From assembly GCA_903871775.1 (NCBI GenBank), contig CAIQIA010000001.1:1-64000 (forward strand): DNA of 64,000 nucleotides. The letters are read 5' to 3'. Within the stretch, counting starts at the first letter, position 1. Each line of letters opens with the position of its first letter. Under the pieces are notes generated by a model that saw nothing but the letters and a program-made list of their open reading frames with translations, was not told the DNA's origin and made no database searches. Below are positions 48,643 through 60,207 of the stretch, piece by piece. Source of the DNA: an uncultured cyanobacterium. Its GTDB lineage: Bacteria; Cyanobacteriota; Cyanobacteriia; PCC-6307; Cyanobiaceae. Position numbers and translations under genes: made by a program.

Positions 48643-51600
48643 TCAATCCTCGTCGTAATCAGCAACGCCGAGCGACTCGTATGTTGGACGGCTGGGCGTG
48701 CTGCGTCGAGGGTTGACATCCTGCATCAGGTCCACCTCGGCCCCTTCGTCGGTGTACACAGCGATGTCCAGGCCAAGGGACTGAAGCTCACGCATGAGCA
48801 CCTTGAACGATTCAGGCGTTCCAGGACGAGGGATTGGCTTGCCCTTGACGATGGCATTCAATGCCTCATTGCGCCCCTGCATATCGTCGGATTTGACCGT
48901 CAGCAACTCCTGCAACGTGTAGGCAGCGCCATAGGCCTCAAGGGCCCAGACCTCCATTTCTCCGAGACGCTGACCACCCTGCTGAGCCTTGCCGCCAAGA
49001 GGTTGCTGGGTCACCAAGGAGTAGGGACCGGTGGACCGGGCATGAATCTTGTCATCAACGAGGTGAACAAGCTTCAGAATGTAAGCGCGACCAACAGTCA
49101 CAGGTTGATCAAAAGGTTCGCCCGAGCGCCCGTCAATGAGCTGGATCTTGCCAGGGTTGGCAGGGTCATAAACCCAATCTTTTCCTGGCAACGACCGGGC
49201 TTCTTCCAGATAGCGCTGAACGGTCTCCTTGGACTTCTCTGCTCCATGCATTTCGTCGAAGGGGACGATTTTGAAGCGTGCACTGAGATTGTCCGCAGCC
49301 CACCCCATCAGGCACTCAAAGACCTGGCCCACATTCATGCGGCTGGGCACACCGAGAGGATTCAGGACGATGTCAACCGGTGTGCCATCGGGAAGGTAAG
49401 GCATATCCTCCAGCGGCAGGATCCGGCTGATGATGCCCTTGTTGCCGTGGCGGCCGGCCATTTTGTCGCCGACCTGGATCTTGCGCCGTTGTGCGACGTA
49501 GACGCGCACCACCATGTTGGCGCCGGGGGGAAGCTCATCGCCCTGCTCACGGGTGTAGATGCGAACATCAACCACCCGTCCACGCTCTGTGTTGGGGACT
49601 CTCAAGGAGTTGTCTCTGACGTCTCTGGCCTTTTCGCCGAAGATGGCGCGCAGAAGCTTCTCTTCGGGAGGCTGGTCAGACTCACCCTTGGGTGTGACCT
49701 TGCCAACCAGGATGTCTCCCGATTCAACGAAGGCACCAATTCGGATGATTCCCATCTCATCAAGGTTTCCAAGGCTTTCCTCGGCAACGTTGGGAATCTC
49801 ACGGGTGATCTCTTCAGGTCCCAGCTTTGTCTGCCTGGCTTCAATCTCGTATTTCTCGATGTGCACCGAGGTGTAAAGATCATCGCGGACAAGTCGCTCG
49901 CTGACAAGAATTGCATCTTCATAATTGTATCCCTCCCACGGCATATATGCGACCAGCACGTTCTGACCAAGGGCGATCTCACCACCTTCGCAAGCCGAAC
50001 CGTTGGCCAGAACCTGCCCCGCGATGACTTGGTCACCCAGTTTCACAATCGGGCGTTGATTGAGGCAGGTGTCCTGGTTGGAGCGCTGATACTTTTGGAG
50101 CAAATGGTAGTGATCCTGCCCATCCTCGTCACGAATGATGATCTGGGTGGCGTCAACGAACACCACCTCACCGTTGACCCGGGTGATGGGGACCATGCCG
50201 GAGTCTCTGGCGACCTGCGGCTCCAGACCTGTACCAACCAGCGGCCGCTCGGGGCGCAGCAGGGGAACCGCCTGACGCTGCATGTTCGAACCCATGAGGG
50301 CTCGGTTGGCATCATCGTGTTCCAGAAAGGGGATCAGCGATGTAGCAACGGAGATAACCTGAACGGGAGACAGTTGCACATAATCAACCTGCGCAGGAGG
50401 GACGGTTTCAAAGTCCTGCCTGTAGCGCACTGGAATCATGTCCGAGGTGATGCGACCATCCGAATCGGTGGCCACGTCGCCGGGAGCGACCCGGCACTCA
50501 TCCTCAAGGTCGGCTGACAGATAAATAGGATCACCAGACTTAAGCACGTGGCCGTTTTCCACGCGCCAGAACGGGGTCTCGATGAACCCGTACTCATTCA
50601 CCCGTGCGTGGGTGGCCAGGGAGCCAATCAGTCCTGCGTTTGGGCCCTCAGGGGTTTCGATCGGGCAGATCCGTCCGTAGTGAGAGGGATGGATGTCACG
50701 AACCGCGAAACCTGCCCGTTCACGGGTCAGGCCACCGGGGCCGAGGGCGCTGATGCGTCGCTTGTGCGTGAGCTCAGCCAGGGGATTGGTCTGGTCCATG
50801 AACTGGCTGAGCTGGCTGGAGCCGAAAAACTCCTTGATAGCCGCCACCAGGGGTTTTGGATTGACCAACTGGGCCGGCGTCAGCGAATCAGTTTCACCGA
50901 CGGTCATCCGTTCCTTGATGATGCGTTCCAGACGGTTGAGGCCAACACGCACCTGGTTCTGCAGCAACTCTCCAACCGAGCGGACGCGACGGTTGCCCAG
51001 ATGATCGATGTCATCCAGAGTGGCACCGCCGACATCAAGCTCAAGATTGATCAGGTAATCAATGGTGCTGAGCACATCCTCGGCAGTGAGTGTTCTGACT
51101 GAATCAGGAATGGTCAGTCGGAGCTTCTTGTTGATCTTGTAACGGCCGACCCGACCAAGGTCGTATCGCTTGGGATCAAAGAATCGGCTGTGCAGGAGCT
51201 GCTGACCACCGCTGACAGACGGGGGTTCACCCGGGCGCAGTTTCTTGTACAGCTCAAGCAGAGCCTGGTCTTCTGAACTGATGCCCTCCTCATTGGCGGC
51301 TTCAATCGACTTTTTGTAGTACTCGGGGTGACGCAGTTTGTCGAGCACATCATTGTCAGACAAACCGATCGCCCGCATCATGACGTGAGCGTTGATCTTG
51401 CGGGTCTTGTCAACCCGGACGTGCAGCAGATCGTTTTTGTCTGTCTCGAACTTCAGCCAGGCGCCACGGTTGGGGATCAGGCTGGCATTGAAGGTCTTGC
51501 GTCCATTCTTGTCCTGTTCATCTTTGAAATAAACACCCGGACTGCGGACAATCTGATTGACGATGACGCGTTCAGCACCATTGATGATGAACGTCCCCCG

Positions 51601-51933
51601 TTCGGTCATCAGGGGAAGCTCACCGATGAAGACCTCCTGCTCCTTGATCTCGCCGGTCTCCTTGTTGACGAGCCTGCAGACGACGTACATCTGCGAAGCG
51701 AAAGTGGCATCGCGACGTTTCGCCTCTTCGACGTCGTGACGGGGTCGCTTGAGTCGGTACTCGCTGCCGATGAAGTGGAGCTCGAGTTTGCCGGTGTAAT
51801 CGGTGATCGGCGAAAAGCTCTCCAGCTCCTCGATCAATCCTTTTTCCAGAAACCACTTGAAGCTGCCCCGCTGCACCTCCACCAGATCGGGGAGATAGGT
51901 GGCGGTCTTGGCGACCTGGATCGCGCTGCTCAT
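48643..51933 (-). CDS. rpoB: RNA polymerase beta subunit
   Basis: 1,096 residues from the ATG at 51933 ([20 protein letters not shown]), the family-typical start. An ATG 78 bp upstream would add 26 residues of untypical sequence and is rejected. Signatures: [24 protein letters not shown] (partly quoted; rifampicin region), [36 protein letters not shown] (catalytic-centre lysines) and a C-terminal [20 protein letters not shown]. The leader (51,934-52,185) contains a hairpin. Confidence 0.97.
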   Translation of the reverse strand: MSSAIQVAKTATYLPDLVEVQRGSFKWFLEKGLIEELESFSPITDYTGKLELHFIGSEYRLKRPRHDVEEAKRRDATFASQMYVVCRLVNKETGEIKEQEVFIGELPLMTERGTFIINGAERVIVNQIVRSPGVYFKDEQDKNGRKTFNASLIPNRGAWLKFETDKNDLLHVRVDKTRKINAHVMMRAIGLSDNDVLDKLRHPEYYKKSIEAANEEGISSEDQALLELYKKLRPGEPPSVSGGQQLLHSRFFDPKRYDLGRVGRYKINKKLRLTIPDSVRTLTAEDVLSTIDYLINLELDVGGATLDDIDHLGNRRVRSVGELLQNQVRVGLNRLERIIKERMTVGETDSLTPAQLVNPKPLVAAIKEFFGSSQLSQFMDQTNPLAELTHKRRISALGPGGLTRERAGFAVRDIHPSHYGRICPIETPEGPNAGLIGSLATHARVNEYGFIETPFWRVENGHVLKSGDPIYLSADLEDECRVAPGDVATDSDGRITSDMIPVRYRQDFETVPPAQVDYVQLSPVQVISVATSLIPFLEHDDANRALMGSNMQRQAVPLLRPERPLVGTGLEPQVARDSGMVPITRVNGEVVFVDATQIIIRDEDGQDHYHLLQKYQRSNQDTCLNQRPIVKLGDQVIAGQVLANGSACEGGEIALGQNVLVAYMPWEGYNYEDAILVSERLVRDDLYTSVHIEKYEIEARQTKLGPEEITREIPNVAEESLGNLDEMGIIRIGAFVESGDILVGKVTPKGESDQPPEEKLLRAIFGEKARDVRDNSLRVPNTERGRVVDVRIYTREQGDELPPGANMVVRVYVAQRRKIQVGDKMAGRHGNKGIISRILPLEDMPYLPDGTPVDIVLNPLGVPSRMNVGQVFECLMGWAADNLSARFKIVPFDEMHGAEKSKETVQRYLEEARSLPGKDWVYDPANPGKIQLIDGRSGEPFDQPVTVGRAYILKLVHLVDDKIHARSTGPYSLVTQQPLGGKAQQGGQRLGEMEVWALEAYGAAYTLQELLTVKSDDMQGRNEALNAIVKGKPIPRPGTPESFKVLMRELQSLGLDIAVYTDEGAEVDLMQDVNPRRSTPSRPTYESLGVADYDED

Positions 51934-52011
51934 GCGGAGACCTGAAGGGGTTGGTGGACGGCGGACCGTGATGGCGAAGCTGCCCGAGGCAGAGATCGCA
52001 GACCACGACAT

Positions 52012-52044
52012 AGACCGCTCCCCGCATGGGACGAGGAGCGGTCT
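52012..52044 (-). promoter_or_regulatory. Leader hairpin upstream of rpoB
   Basis: Perfect 10-bp inverted repeat AGACCGCTCC (52012-52021) / GGAGCGGTCT (52035-52044), with a 13-nt loop that itself contains CCC-GCAT-GGG. It lies 79 bp above the rpoB ATG in the 252-bp tatD-rpoB gap. No T-run follows on the minus strand, so it is more likely an RNA-processing or attenuation element than a simple terminator. Nothing else was recognised in this gap. Confidence 0.5.
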
Positions 52045-52185
52045 GGGGTTCTCAGGAAATCAGCCCCGTGGCAGTGGGCCTGCCGGAACGGCCAGAGAAC
52101 GGATCATGGGCGACGACGCTTCCCGCTGCATCGAGGGGACATCACCAGGCCAATAGCCGACCATAACCACTCAGCGCGAGACCTG

Positions 52186-52995
52186 TCAAGGTTCTTGATC
52201 CTGAAGCTTCAGCCTGAAGAGGGAGACGGCATTGGCGGTGCTGGCGTGGCCCACGGCCTCAAGCGACTCTTGCCGCAGCTCAGCCACCCGTTCCGCCACC
52301 AGCCGCACCAGGGAAGGTTCGTTGCGTTTGCCCCGCCGTGGCACTGGCGCCAGGAAGGGGCAATCGGTCTCGATCAGATAACGGTCTCCCGGCACGAGAC
52401 GGGCGCAGGCGTGGGTGTCGCGGGCCGATGGGTACGTCACGTTGCCGCTGAAGCTGATGAACAGCCCCAGCTCCAGAAAGCCGTCCATCTCCTCAGGCGT
52501 GCCGCTCCAGCAATGCATGACACCCCTGAGCCTGCGCCCCTCACTGCGCCGGCACCGGAGCAGCTCCAGCATCGGAGCCGCCGCATCGCGGCAATGGATG
52601 ATCACCGGTCGATCGACCTCCTCGGCCAGGTCGAGCTGCGGCACCAGAAGGGAAAGCTGCTCCTCAAGGTTGTCGGCACGGTAGAGGTCGAGACCGAGTT
52701 CGCCGATGGCGACAACCCGCTCATCGGCCAGGACCGCCTCCCGCAGCACGGCCGGCGTGTCGGACTGCCAGTGCCCCGTATCGAGGGGGTGGACGCCCAC
52801 CGAATACCGGAGTTCGGGGTAGCGGTCGGCGAGGGCGCGGATGGCAGGGATCTCTCCGGGCTCAACGCAGGCATGCAGCAACAGACGCACTCCTGCGTCC
52901 CGCCAACGGGAGGCGACCACCTCGAGATCATCCTCGAACTGACGGAAGACCAGATGACAGTGGCTGTCGATCAAAGAGGGTGCCTGGAGAGCCAT
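52186..52995 (-). CDS. tatD: TatD-family metal-dependent hydrolase
   Basis: 269 residues from the ATG at 52995. IDSHCHLVFRQF supplies the first metal-binding HxH, VGVHPLDTGHW the second site, AIGELGLDLYRA the Glu, VIIHCRDAAAPM the His, MHCWSGTPEEM, and LIETDCPFLAPVP the final Asp. TatD proteins are DNases or hydrolases of uncertain main role. Between rpsT and rpoB on the same strand, the standard cyanobacterial order. Confidence 0.9.
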   Translation of the reverse strand: MALQAPSLIDSHCHLVFRQFEDDLEVVASRWRDAGVRLLLHACVEPGEIPAIRALADRYPELRYSVGVHPLDTGHWQSDTPAVLREAVLADERVVAIGELGLDLYRADNLEEQLSLLVPQLDLAEEVDRPVIIHCRDAAAPMLELLRCRRSEGRRLRGVMHCWSGTPEEMDGFLELGLFISFSGNVTYPSARDTHACARLVPGDRYLIETDCPFLAPVPRRGKRNEPSLVRLVAERVAELRQESLEAVGHASTANAVSLFRLKLQDQEP

Positions 52996-53045
52996 CGCAA
53001 CAGGACCGCAGTCACCTGGCATGGAAACCGAACCAGTCTGACGGG

Positions 53046-53360
<315 letters not shown>

Positions 53361-53391
53361 TCAGAACTCGATGCCGAGGGGGCAAACGATG

Positions 53392-53397
53392 ATCCTA
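53392..53397 (-). promoter_or_regulatory. Possible -10 element for rpsT
   Basis: On the minus strand TAGGAT (53392-53397) lies 34 bp above the rpsT start codon, matching the TANNNT -10 of cyanobacterial sigma-70-type promoters. No clear -35 is seen at 17-18 bp. Confidence 0.3.
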
Positions 53398-53453
53398 GCG
53401 CAGGCCATCCCCAGCCCCCTGGCGATAGCGTCTCTCCAGTGGAGACCCCAGGG

Positions 53454-54758
53454 ATGCTGCTGAAGGTGCTCGGCGACTCGCCGCAGGCGGAGGAGCGCCT
53501 GGACGCGATCGCCGCCCGCACGGAAGGCGATGGGCAGGCCGACGCGGCCCGTCAGGTGGAGACGATCATTGCGGAGGTGCGCAGGGACGGCGATGGGGCC
53601 CTGCGACGGCTGACTGAACGCTTCGATGGCGTGCACCTGGATGATCTGCGGGTGAGCGCTGAAGCCATCGACCAGGCCTGGCGCGCCACGCCGGCACCGC
53701 TGCAGGCCGCCCTGCAGCTGGCCCATGAACGGATCACCGCCTTCCATCGCCTGCAGATCCCCCAGGATCTGACCATGGAAGGAGCCTTCGGCGAACGCCT
53801 CGGCCGCCGCTGGCGTCCGGTGGAGCGGGCCGGGCTCTATGTGCCCGGCGGGCGGGCGGCCTACCCGAGCACCGTGCTGATGAATGCGGTGCCGGCGACG
53901 GTCGCAGGGGTGGAGCGCCTGGTGATGACGACGCCGCCTGGGCCCACGGGGGAGGTGAATCCGACGGTGCTGGCCGCAGCCCGGGTGGCCGGAGTCCAGG
54001 AGATCTACCGGGTCGGGGGGGCCCAGGCCATCGCCGCCCTGGCCTGGGGAACGGCCTCGATCCCCAGGGTCGATGTGATCACAGGACCGGGAAACCTCTA
54101 CGTCACCCTGGCCAAGAAGTCTGTCTATGGCAGGGTCGGCATCGATTCCCTGGCCGGGCCCAGTGAGGTGCTGGTGATCGCCGACGATGGCGCCGACGCC
54201 GATCTGATCGCCGCGGACCTGCTGGCCCAGGCCGAGCACGATCCCCTCGCTGCGGCCATTCTCGTCACCACCAGCGCCAGGCTGGCCGAGGCGGTGCCGG
54301 CCGCGGTGGAGCGGCAGCTGGCCGACCACCCGCGCCGCGCCCTCACCGAGACCTCCCTGCGGGACTGGGGCCTTGTGGTGCTGTGCGACAGCCTTGAGCG
54401 GGCCGCCACCCTGTCGGATCGGTTCGCCCCGGAACACCTTGAGCTGCAGGTTCGGGACCCCGAGGCTCTGGCCGGACGCATCCGCCAGGCCGGAGCGATC
54501 TTTCTTGGGGCCCACAGTCCCGAGGCCGCCGGCGACTACCTGGCGGGCCCCAACCACACCCTGCCCACCGGCGGCACCGCCCGCTTCAGCGGTGCCCTGA
54601 GCGTCGAGACCTTTCTGCACCACACAAGTGTGATCGCCTTCACCCGCTCGGCCCTCGAGGCCACAGGCCCCTCGATCGTGACTCTTGCCAGCAGCGAGGG
54701 GCTGCACAGCCATGCGGAGTCGGTGCGGCTGCGCCTGGCCGGCGCCGACGGCGGCTGA
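53454..54758 (+). CDS. hisD: Histidinol dehydrogenase
   Basis: 434 residues from the ATG at 53454; a GTG at 53439 in frame would add five. Landmarks: PGGRAAYPSTVLMNAVPA, YRVGGAQAIAALAWG, IDSLAGPSEVLVIADD, QAEHDPLAAAILVTT, and NHTLPTGGTARFSG followed by VETFLHHTSV, which carry Zn and catalytic residues. Oxidises L-histidinol to histidine in two NAD-dependent steps. Convergent with rpiA, 2 bp apart. Confidence 0.95.
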   Translation: MLLKVLGDSPQAEERLDAIAARTEGDGQADAARQVETIIAEVRRDGDGALRRLTERFDGVHLDDLRVSAEAIDQAWRATPAPLQAALQLAHERITAFHRLQIPQDLTMEGAFGERLGRRWRPVERAGLYVPGGRAAYPSTVLMNAVPATVAGVERLVMTTPPGPTGEVNPTVLAAARVAGVQEIYRVGGAQAIAALAWGTASIPRVDVITGPGNLYVTLAKKSVYGRVGIDSLAGPSEVLVIADDGADADLIAADLLAQAEHDPLAAAILVTTSARLAEAVPAAVERQLADHPRRALTETSLRDWGLVVLCDSLERAATLSDRFAPEHLELQVRDPEALAGRIRQAGAIFLGAHSPEAAGDYLAGPNHTLPTGGTARFSGALSVETFLHHTSVIAFTRSALEATGPSIVTLASSEGLHSHAESVRLRLAGADGG

Positions 54759-54760
54759 GG

Positions 54761-55474
54761 TCAGGCCCGGGGCAGGTCCCGCACCCGGGGTTCGCCATCG
54801 ACGATCTCCCCCACCAGCACCTGATCGGCAAGATCGACGAAGAGGCCGTTCTCGAGCACACCAGGGATGTTGTTGATGCGCGCCTCGAGATCCCTCGGGT
54901 CGGCGATGCCCCCCTCGAACCGGACGTCAAGCACGAGGTTGCCCTGGTCCGTCACCACCGGACCGGCCTTGCGGACGGCCATGCGCAGCTCGGCGGCACC
55001 GCCGAGGGCAGCCAGCTGACCGCTGACCTGGCGCCAGGCTCCCGGGAGCACCTCGACCGGCAGCAGAAAGCCCAGGTTGAGGCGGGAGACGAGCTTGGTC
55101 GCATCGACCACGATCACAAACCGTTCGGCGCGGCAGGCCACCAGCTTCTCCTGCACATGACAGGCTCCGCCCCCCTTGATCAGCTGGAAGGCGGGATCCA
55201 CCTCGTCGGCACCATCGATCGCCAGGTCGATGCGGTCCACGGCATTGAGGGCCAGCAGGGGAATGCCCAATTCAGCCGCCAGCACCTCCCCCTGGAAGGA
55301 GGTGGTCACGCCGGTGATGTTCCGGAGACGACCGTCGTCCAGGCGGGCACCCAGCTCGCGGATCATCAGCGCCGCAGTCGAGCCCGAGCCGAGGCCCAGG
55401 ACCATGCCGTCGTTGATCTGGTCAACGGCGGCGAGGGCGACAGCCTGCTTCATCCGGTCCTGCAGCTCGGCCAT
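54761..55474 (-). CDS. rpiA: Ribose-5-phosphate isomerase A
   Basis: 237 residues from the ATG at 55474. [16 protein letters not shown] (phosphate-binding), [20 protein letters not shown] with catalytic acids, and [19 protein letters not shown]. Interconverts ribose-5-phosphate and ribulose-5-phosphate in the Calvin and pentose-phosphate cycles. Lies 48 bp downstream of the HtrA protease gene on the same strand. Confidence 0.95.
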   Translation of the reverse strand: MAELQDRMKQAVALAAVDQINDGMVLGLGSGSTAALMIRELGARLDDGRLRNITGVTTSFQGEVLAAELGIPLLALNAVDRIDLAIDGADEVDPAFQLIKGGGACHVQEKLVACRAERFVIVVDATKLVSRLNLGFLLPVEVLPGAWRQVSGQLAALGGAAELRMAVRKAGPVVTDQGNLVLDVRFEGGIADPRDLEARINNIPGVLENGLFVDLADQVLVGEIVDGEPRVRDLPRA

Positions 55475-55522
55475 CGAAAAGGGGAATTCTGGGCGGGAAC
55501 CTAGCAATCCCCAGGGCCCCCC

Positions 55523-56674
<1,152 letters not shown>

Positions 56675-56679
56675 TCACG

Positions 56680-57417
56680 TTAGACAGCGGCCTGGGGTGG
56701 CGAAGACCAGCGCAGCAGCTGCTCCTGCCAGCGGTGGGCCGGTCCGAGCTGGAGCAGGCGGCCGCCGGGGTCATCGGGTCGCCCGAGGGGGCAGGGTTGC
56801 GTGGGGCTGAACTGGCGCGCCGTCGACGGACAGGCCAGGAGGGTCACAGGGCCCCGCTGCCGTTGTTCGTGCCGATGGACGTGGCCGTAACAGACCAGGC
56901 GCAGGTCGCCGGCCCCGGCCAGGCTGTCCAGAAGCCCCTCACCGTCCTCCTGGTCCTCCGGGGGATGGTGCATGGCCAGCAGCACGGGCCCCTGCACCTG
57001 CCGCAGGGCAGCACAGGCCCAGCGGCGCTGCCCCGGCGAGATCCGGCCGTCGATGCGGCCCGGACAGTGGCTGTCGAGCAGCAGCAGCCACCAGGCCCCG
57101 AAGGGAACCAGGGCGGGGGCGACGGTGGCGCGACGGCCCAGACAGGCCCTGAGGAACATCGGCCGGTCGTGGTTGCCGGGCAGCAGCGCCACCGGCAGAG
57201 GAAGGGTCTCCAGCAGATCCCGCAGCCGTGCGTACCCCTGCCACGACTCGTCCTGGACGAGGTCGCCGCTGAGCAGCAGCAGGGTCGGGGCAGGCGTCGT
57301 GGCAGCGCCCTGCCCCAGGGCCAGGGCCAGGGCGTCGCCGGGGCGGATGCCGCGGTAGAGGCCAGCGGGGTCAGCCAGCAGATGCGGGTCGCTGAGCTGC
57401 AGCAACGTCGACACCAT
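56680..57417 (-). CDS. Calcineurin-like metallophosphoesterase (CpdA-type)
   Basis: 245 residues. LLQLSDPHLLAD, LLLSGDLVQDES, LLPGNHDRPMFL, LLAMHHPPED and CYGHVHRHE are the five metal-ligand motifs of the calcineurin-like fold. The order matches cyclic-nucleotide phosphodiesterase CpdA, but the substrate is unproven. Starts 11 bp upstream of the HtrA gene on the same strand and is divergent from the small Cys protein (68 bp). Confidence 0.85.
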   Translation of the reverse strand: MVSTLLQLSDPHLLADPAGLYRGIRPGDALALALGQGAATTPAPTLLLLSGDLVQDESWQGYARLRDLLETLPLPVALLPGNHDRPMFLRACLGRRATVAPALVPFGAWWLLLLDSHCPGRIDGRISPGQRRWACAALRQVQGPVLLAMHHPPEDQEDGEGLLDSLAGAGDLRLVCYGHVHRHEQRQRGPVTLLACPSTARQFSPTQPCPLGRPDDPGGRLLQLGPAHRWQEQLLRWSSPPQAAV

Positions 57418-57485
57418 CGACCGGGGCGTGATCGCCCCCAGCCTGGCCTGACGGGTCTAGGTTGCCCAGCACATGAGGTGATCCG

Positions 57486-57734
57486 ATGGCCGAGGCCCCG
57501 CGGACATGCCCCCTCTGCCGGGTCACCATCGACCCGAGCATGGGCCCCCTGCAGGAGGTTCGCTTCAGCAATGGTCCAGGGGGAACCCGCATCAAGCTGT
57601 GGGCGCGGGTGTGCCAGTTCGTCCAGGATCGGGGGGGGTGCATCAATGCCGATGCGGCCCAGCGCCAGACGCCCAGCGCCACCGATTTCTATGGCGACGC
57701 CCCGGCCATCTCCTTCCCGCCGACCCAGGGTTGA
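57486..57734 (+). CDS. Small hypothetical protein with CxxC
   Basis: 82 residues, RBS AGGTGAT ahead of the ATG. RTCPLCRVTIDP is a single CxxC, with another Cys at VCQF and at GGCIN, which could form a zinc knuckle. The C-terminus ends FYGDAPAISFPPTQG. No family recognised. A TAGGTT (57458-57463) may be its -10. Confidence 0.6.
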   Translation: MAEAPRTCPLCRVTIDPSMGPLQEVRFSNGPGGTRIKLWARVCQFVQDRGGCINADAAQRQTPSATDFYGDAPAISFPPTQG

Positions 57735-57810
57735 GGGCCGTGGCCGTCCGCCGGGCTCCCTCCATGGGTCCGGCCATCCCATACGATGACCCCATGCCCG
57801 GCGGGCATCA

Positions 57811-57837
57811 ACGGGGAGGACTCACCCCCTCCGTTTT
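57811..57837 (+). terminator. Possible intrinsic terminator before rimP
   Basis: ACGGGG (57811-57816), 12-nt loop, CTCCGT (57829-57834, one G-T pair), then TTT. A second 6-bp hairpin ATGCCC/GGGCAT sits just before it (57794-57808). Together they may end the small gene's transcript or attenuate the rimP operon. The remainder of 57,735-57,904 shows nothing clear. Confidence 0.35.
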
Positions 57838-57904
57838 CGACTGTGCCTTTCCTTCGGAGAGCGCGGCGACTCCTTGATCGGGCCGGGTTCACCCCCCCGA
57901 ACAC

Positions 57905-58369
57905 TTGAGTCACCCCCTCCTCCCCCCCATCGAGGCCCTGGCATCCGCCACGGCCGCCCCCCAGGGACTGGAGGTCGTCTCGGTCTGTCTGCACACGCAT
58001 CGGCAGCCCAATGCCCTGGTGATCGCCCTGCGGCACCGGGGCGGCGACGACGTGAATCTCGACGATTGCGCGGCCTTCAGCCAGGCCATGGGGGAAGCCC
58101 TCGAGCAGGGGGACCTGCTCCCTGGGGCCTACGTGCTCGAGATCACCAGCCCCGGGCTGGATGACAGCCTCGAGGATGACCGCGACTTCCGGAGCTTCCG
58201 GGGGTTTCCCGTGCGCGTGCGCTGCCGGGAGGGTGATCGCGAGACGGATCGAGAGGGATCCCTGCTCGGCCGCGACGACGGCAACGTCGAGATCAACCAG
58301 CGGGGAAAGATCGTGCGCATCCCCCGCCCCACCGTGATCGAGGTCCGCCTCATCACCCCGGAAGGCTGA
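57905..58369 (+). CDS. rimP: Ribosome maturation factor RimP
   Basis: 154 residues from a TTG start. The order LEVVSVCLHTH, DVNLDDCAAFSQAMGEAL, YVLEITSPGLDDSLEDDRDFRSF (partly quoted) is typical of RimP, which assists 30S assembly. The fixed order rimP-nusA-ylxR-infB follows. Start choice is tentative because of the TTG. Confidence 0.9.
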   Translation: MSHPLLPPIEALASATAAPQGLEVVSVCLHTHRQPNALVIALRHRGGDDVNLDDCAAFSQAMGEALEQGDLLPGAYVLEITSPGLDDSLEDDRDFRSFRGFPVRVRCREGDRETDREGSLLGRDDGNVEINQRGKIVRIPRPTVIEVRLITPEG

Positions 58370-58412
58370 CCCACCAGCCCCGATTCCTGTTCCCTTACCG
58401 GATGACACGCCC

Positions 58413-59837
58413 ATGGCACTCGTGATGCTCCCGGGTCTTGCGACCCTGATCGAGGACATCAGCGAGGAGAAGAAACTCCCCGCCAGCGTTGTTGAGGCAG
58501 CCCTGAGAGAAGCCCTGCTCAAGGGCTACGAGCGCTACCGGCGCACCCTCTATCTGGGCTATGGCCAGGATCCGTTCGACGAGGAGTATTTCAGCAACTT
58601 TGATGTCGCCCTTGACCTCGATGAAGAGGGATTCCGGGTGCTGGCGAGCAAGATCATCGTTGAAGAAGTCGAGAGCGAAGATCACCAGATCTCGCTTGCC
58701 GAAGTGGAACAGGTCACCGACGACGCTCAGCTGGGTGACACGGTTGTGCTGGATGTGACGCCAGAGAAGGATGACTTCGGTCGCATGGCCGCTGCCCAGA
58801 CCAAACAGGTGCTGGCCCAGAAACTGCGGGACCAGCAGCGGCGGATGATTCAGGAGGAGTTCGCCGATCTTGAGGATCCGGTGCTCACGGCGCGGGTGAT
58901 CCGCTTCGAGCGTCAGTCGGTGATCATGGCGGTGAGCTCTGGGCTGGGGCGCCCCGAAGTGGAGGCTGAGCTGCCCCGGCGCGATCAGCTGCCGAACGAC
59001 AACTACCGCGCCAATGCCACCTTCAAGGTGTTCCTGAAGGAGGTGTCCGAGATTGCCCGTCGGGGCCCGCAGCTGTTCGTGAGCCGTGCCAATGCCGGCC
59101 TCGTGGTGTACCTGTTCGAGAATGAGGTTCCGGAGATTCAGGAGGGGTCCGTGCGGATCGTGGCGGTGGCCCGGGAGGCCAACCCCCCCTCCCGCGCGGT
59201 GGGGCCTCGAACAAAGGTGGCCGTGGACAGCGTCGAACGGGAAGTGGACCCCGTCGGTGCCTGCATCGGCGCCCGGGGCTCCCGGATTCAGCAGGTGGTG
59301 AATGAGCTGCGTGGCGAGAAGATCGACGTGATCCGCTGGTCACCGGACCCCGGCCAGTACATCGCCAACTCCCTCAGTCCGGCGCGGGTCGAGCTCGTGC
59401 GGCTTGTGGATCCTGAGGGCCACCACGCCCACGTGCTGGTGCCACCGGACCAGCTGAGCCTGGCCATCGGCCGGGAAGGCCAGAACGTGCGCCTGGCGGC
59501 CCGGCTCACCGGCTGGAAGATCGACATCAAGAACGCCAGCGAGTACGACCAGGTCAGCGAGGACGAGAAGGTCGCCGAGCTGATCGGCCTGCGGCAGGAG
59601 GAGGAACGGCTGCAGGCCGAGGCCGAGGCACGCCTGGCGGCGGAGCAGGCGGCCCGGGCCGAGGAGGACGCCCGGCTGCGGGAGCTGTACCCCCTTGAGG
59701 AGGACGCCCTTGAAGAGGAGGGTCTTCAGGACGACGGTCTTCAGGAGGAGACTCTTGACGAAGCAGGACCTGGTGAGGACACCCCGCCGGTTGCTGAGGC
59801 GCAGCCCGAGACCGTCGAAGCGGATGCGGTCGACTGA
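58413..59837 (+). CDS. nusA: Transcription termination/antitermination factor NusA
   Basis: 474 residues. N-terminal RNAP-binding domain (LIEDISEEKKLPASVVEAAL), S1 region (about 140-210), KH domains with GACIGARGSRIQQVVNEL and LAIGREGQNVRLAARLTGW, and an acidic Glu-rich tail from about 385 on. Binds RNA polymerase and nascent RNA to control pausing and termination. Its last 14 bp overlap the YlxR gene. Confidence 0.96.
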   Translation: MALVMLPGLATLIEDISEEKKLPASVVEAALREALLKGYERYRRTLYLGYGQDPFDEEYFSNFDVALDLDEEGFRVLASKIIVEEVESEDHQISLAEVEQVTDDAQLGDTVVLDVTPEKDDFGRMAAAQTKQVLAQKLRDQQRRMIQEEFADLEDPVLTARVIRFERQSVIMAVSSGLGRPEVEAELPRRDQLPNDNYRANATFKVFLKEVSEIARRGPQLFVSRANAGLVVYLFENEVPEIQEGSVRIVAVAREANPPSRAVGPRTKVAVDSVEREVDPVGACIGARGSRIQQVVNELRGEKIDVIRWSPDPGQYIANSLSPARVELVRLVDPEGHHAHVLVPPDQLSLAIGREGQNVRLAARLTGWKIDIKNASEYDQVSEDEKVAELIGLRQEEERLQAEAEARLAAEQAARAEEDARLRELYPLEEDALEEEGLQDDGLQEETLDEAGPGEDTPPVAEAQPETVEADAVD

Positions 59838-60207
59838 GCCACGACCGGTGCTGCGGCGCTGCGTCTCCTGCCGGGAGCTGCACGATCGGCGGCATCTGTG
59901 GCGGTTGATCCGCCAGGCGGGTGACGGCAGTGTCACACTGGATTCAGGCATGGGTCGATCGGCCTATGTCTGTCGTCGATCGGCCTGCCTGGATGAGGCA
60001 CGGCGGCGTCGCCGGTTGCAACGGGCCCTCCGGGTTCCTGTCCCCGACGCCATCCTGGATCTCCTGGTCGAACGGCTGTCGCTGGAGGGGGACCCACCTC
60101 TCAGGCAAGATGAATACCGTCCCGTCCAGATGACGGGAACGGTGGCACCCCGTGCCCCGTCCATTGGAGACCTGCATGACGAGCGGCGGCAAAGTCCGGA
60201 TCTATGA
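59824..60207 (+). CDS. ylxR: YlxR/DUF448 RNA-binding protein
   Basis: 127 residues from the ATG at 59824. [18 protein letters not shown] and [22 protein letters not shown] match DUF448. The C-terminus extends past the usual 90 residues and overlaps infB by 32 bp, so the tail may be partly untypical. Such proteins bind RNA or regulate at the translational operon. Confidence 0.85.
   Translation: MRSTEPRPVLRRCVSCRELHDRRHLWRLIRQAGDGSVTLDSGMGRSAYVCRRSACLDEARRRRRLQRALRVPVPDAILDLLVERLSLEGDPPLRQDEYRPVQMTGTVAPRAPSIGDLHDERRQSPDL

Noticed and set aside
48589-50517. 642-codon plus-strand frame opposite rpoB
   Set aside because: Shadow of rpoB; no recognisable motif.
51934-52011. 26-residue N-terminal extension of RpoB
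   Set aside because: Family starts at MSSAIQVAK; the extension is untypical and lies in the leader hairpin region.
51934-52185. tRNA or small RNA gene in the rpoB leader
   Set aside because: No cloverleaf or CCA end; only the single hairpin is supported.
53505-53512. HIP1 octamer GCGATCGC (also inside GGCGATCGCC near 17,700)
   Set aside because: Present only sparsely by eye, within coding sequence, so it adds little beyond cyanobacterial origin.
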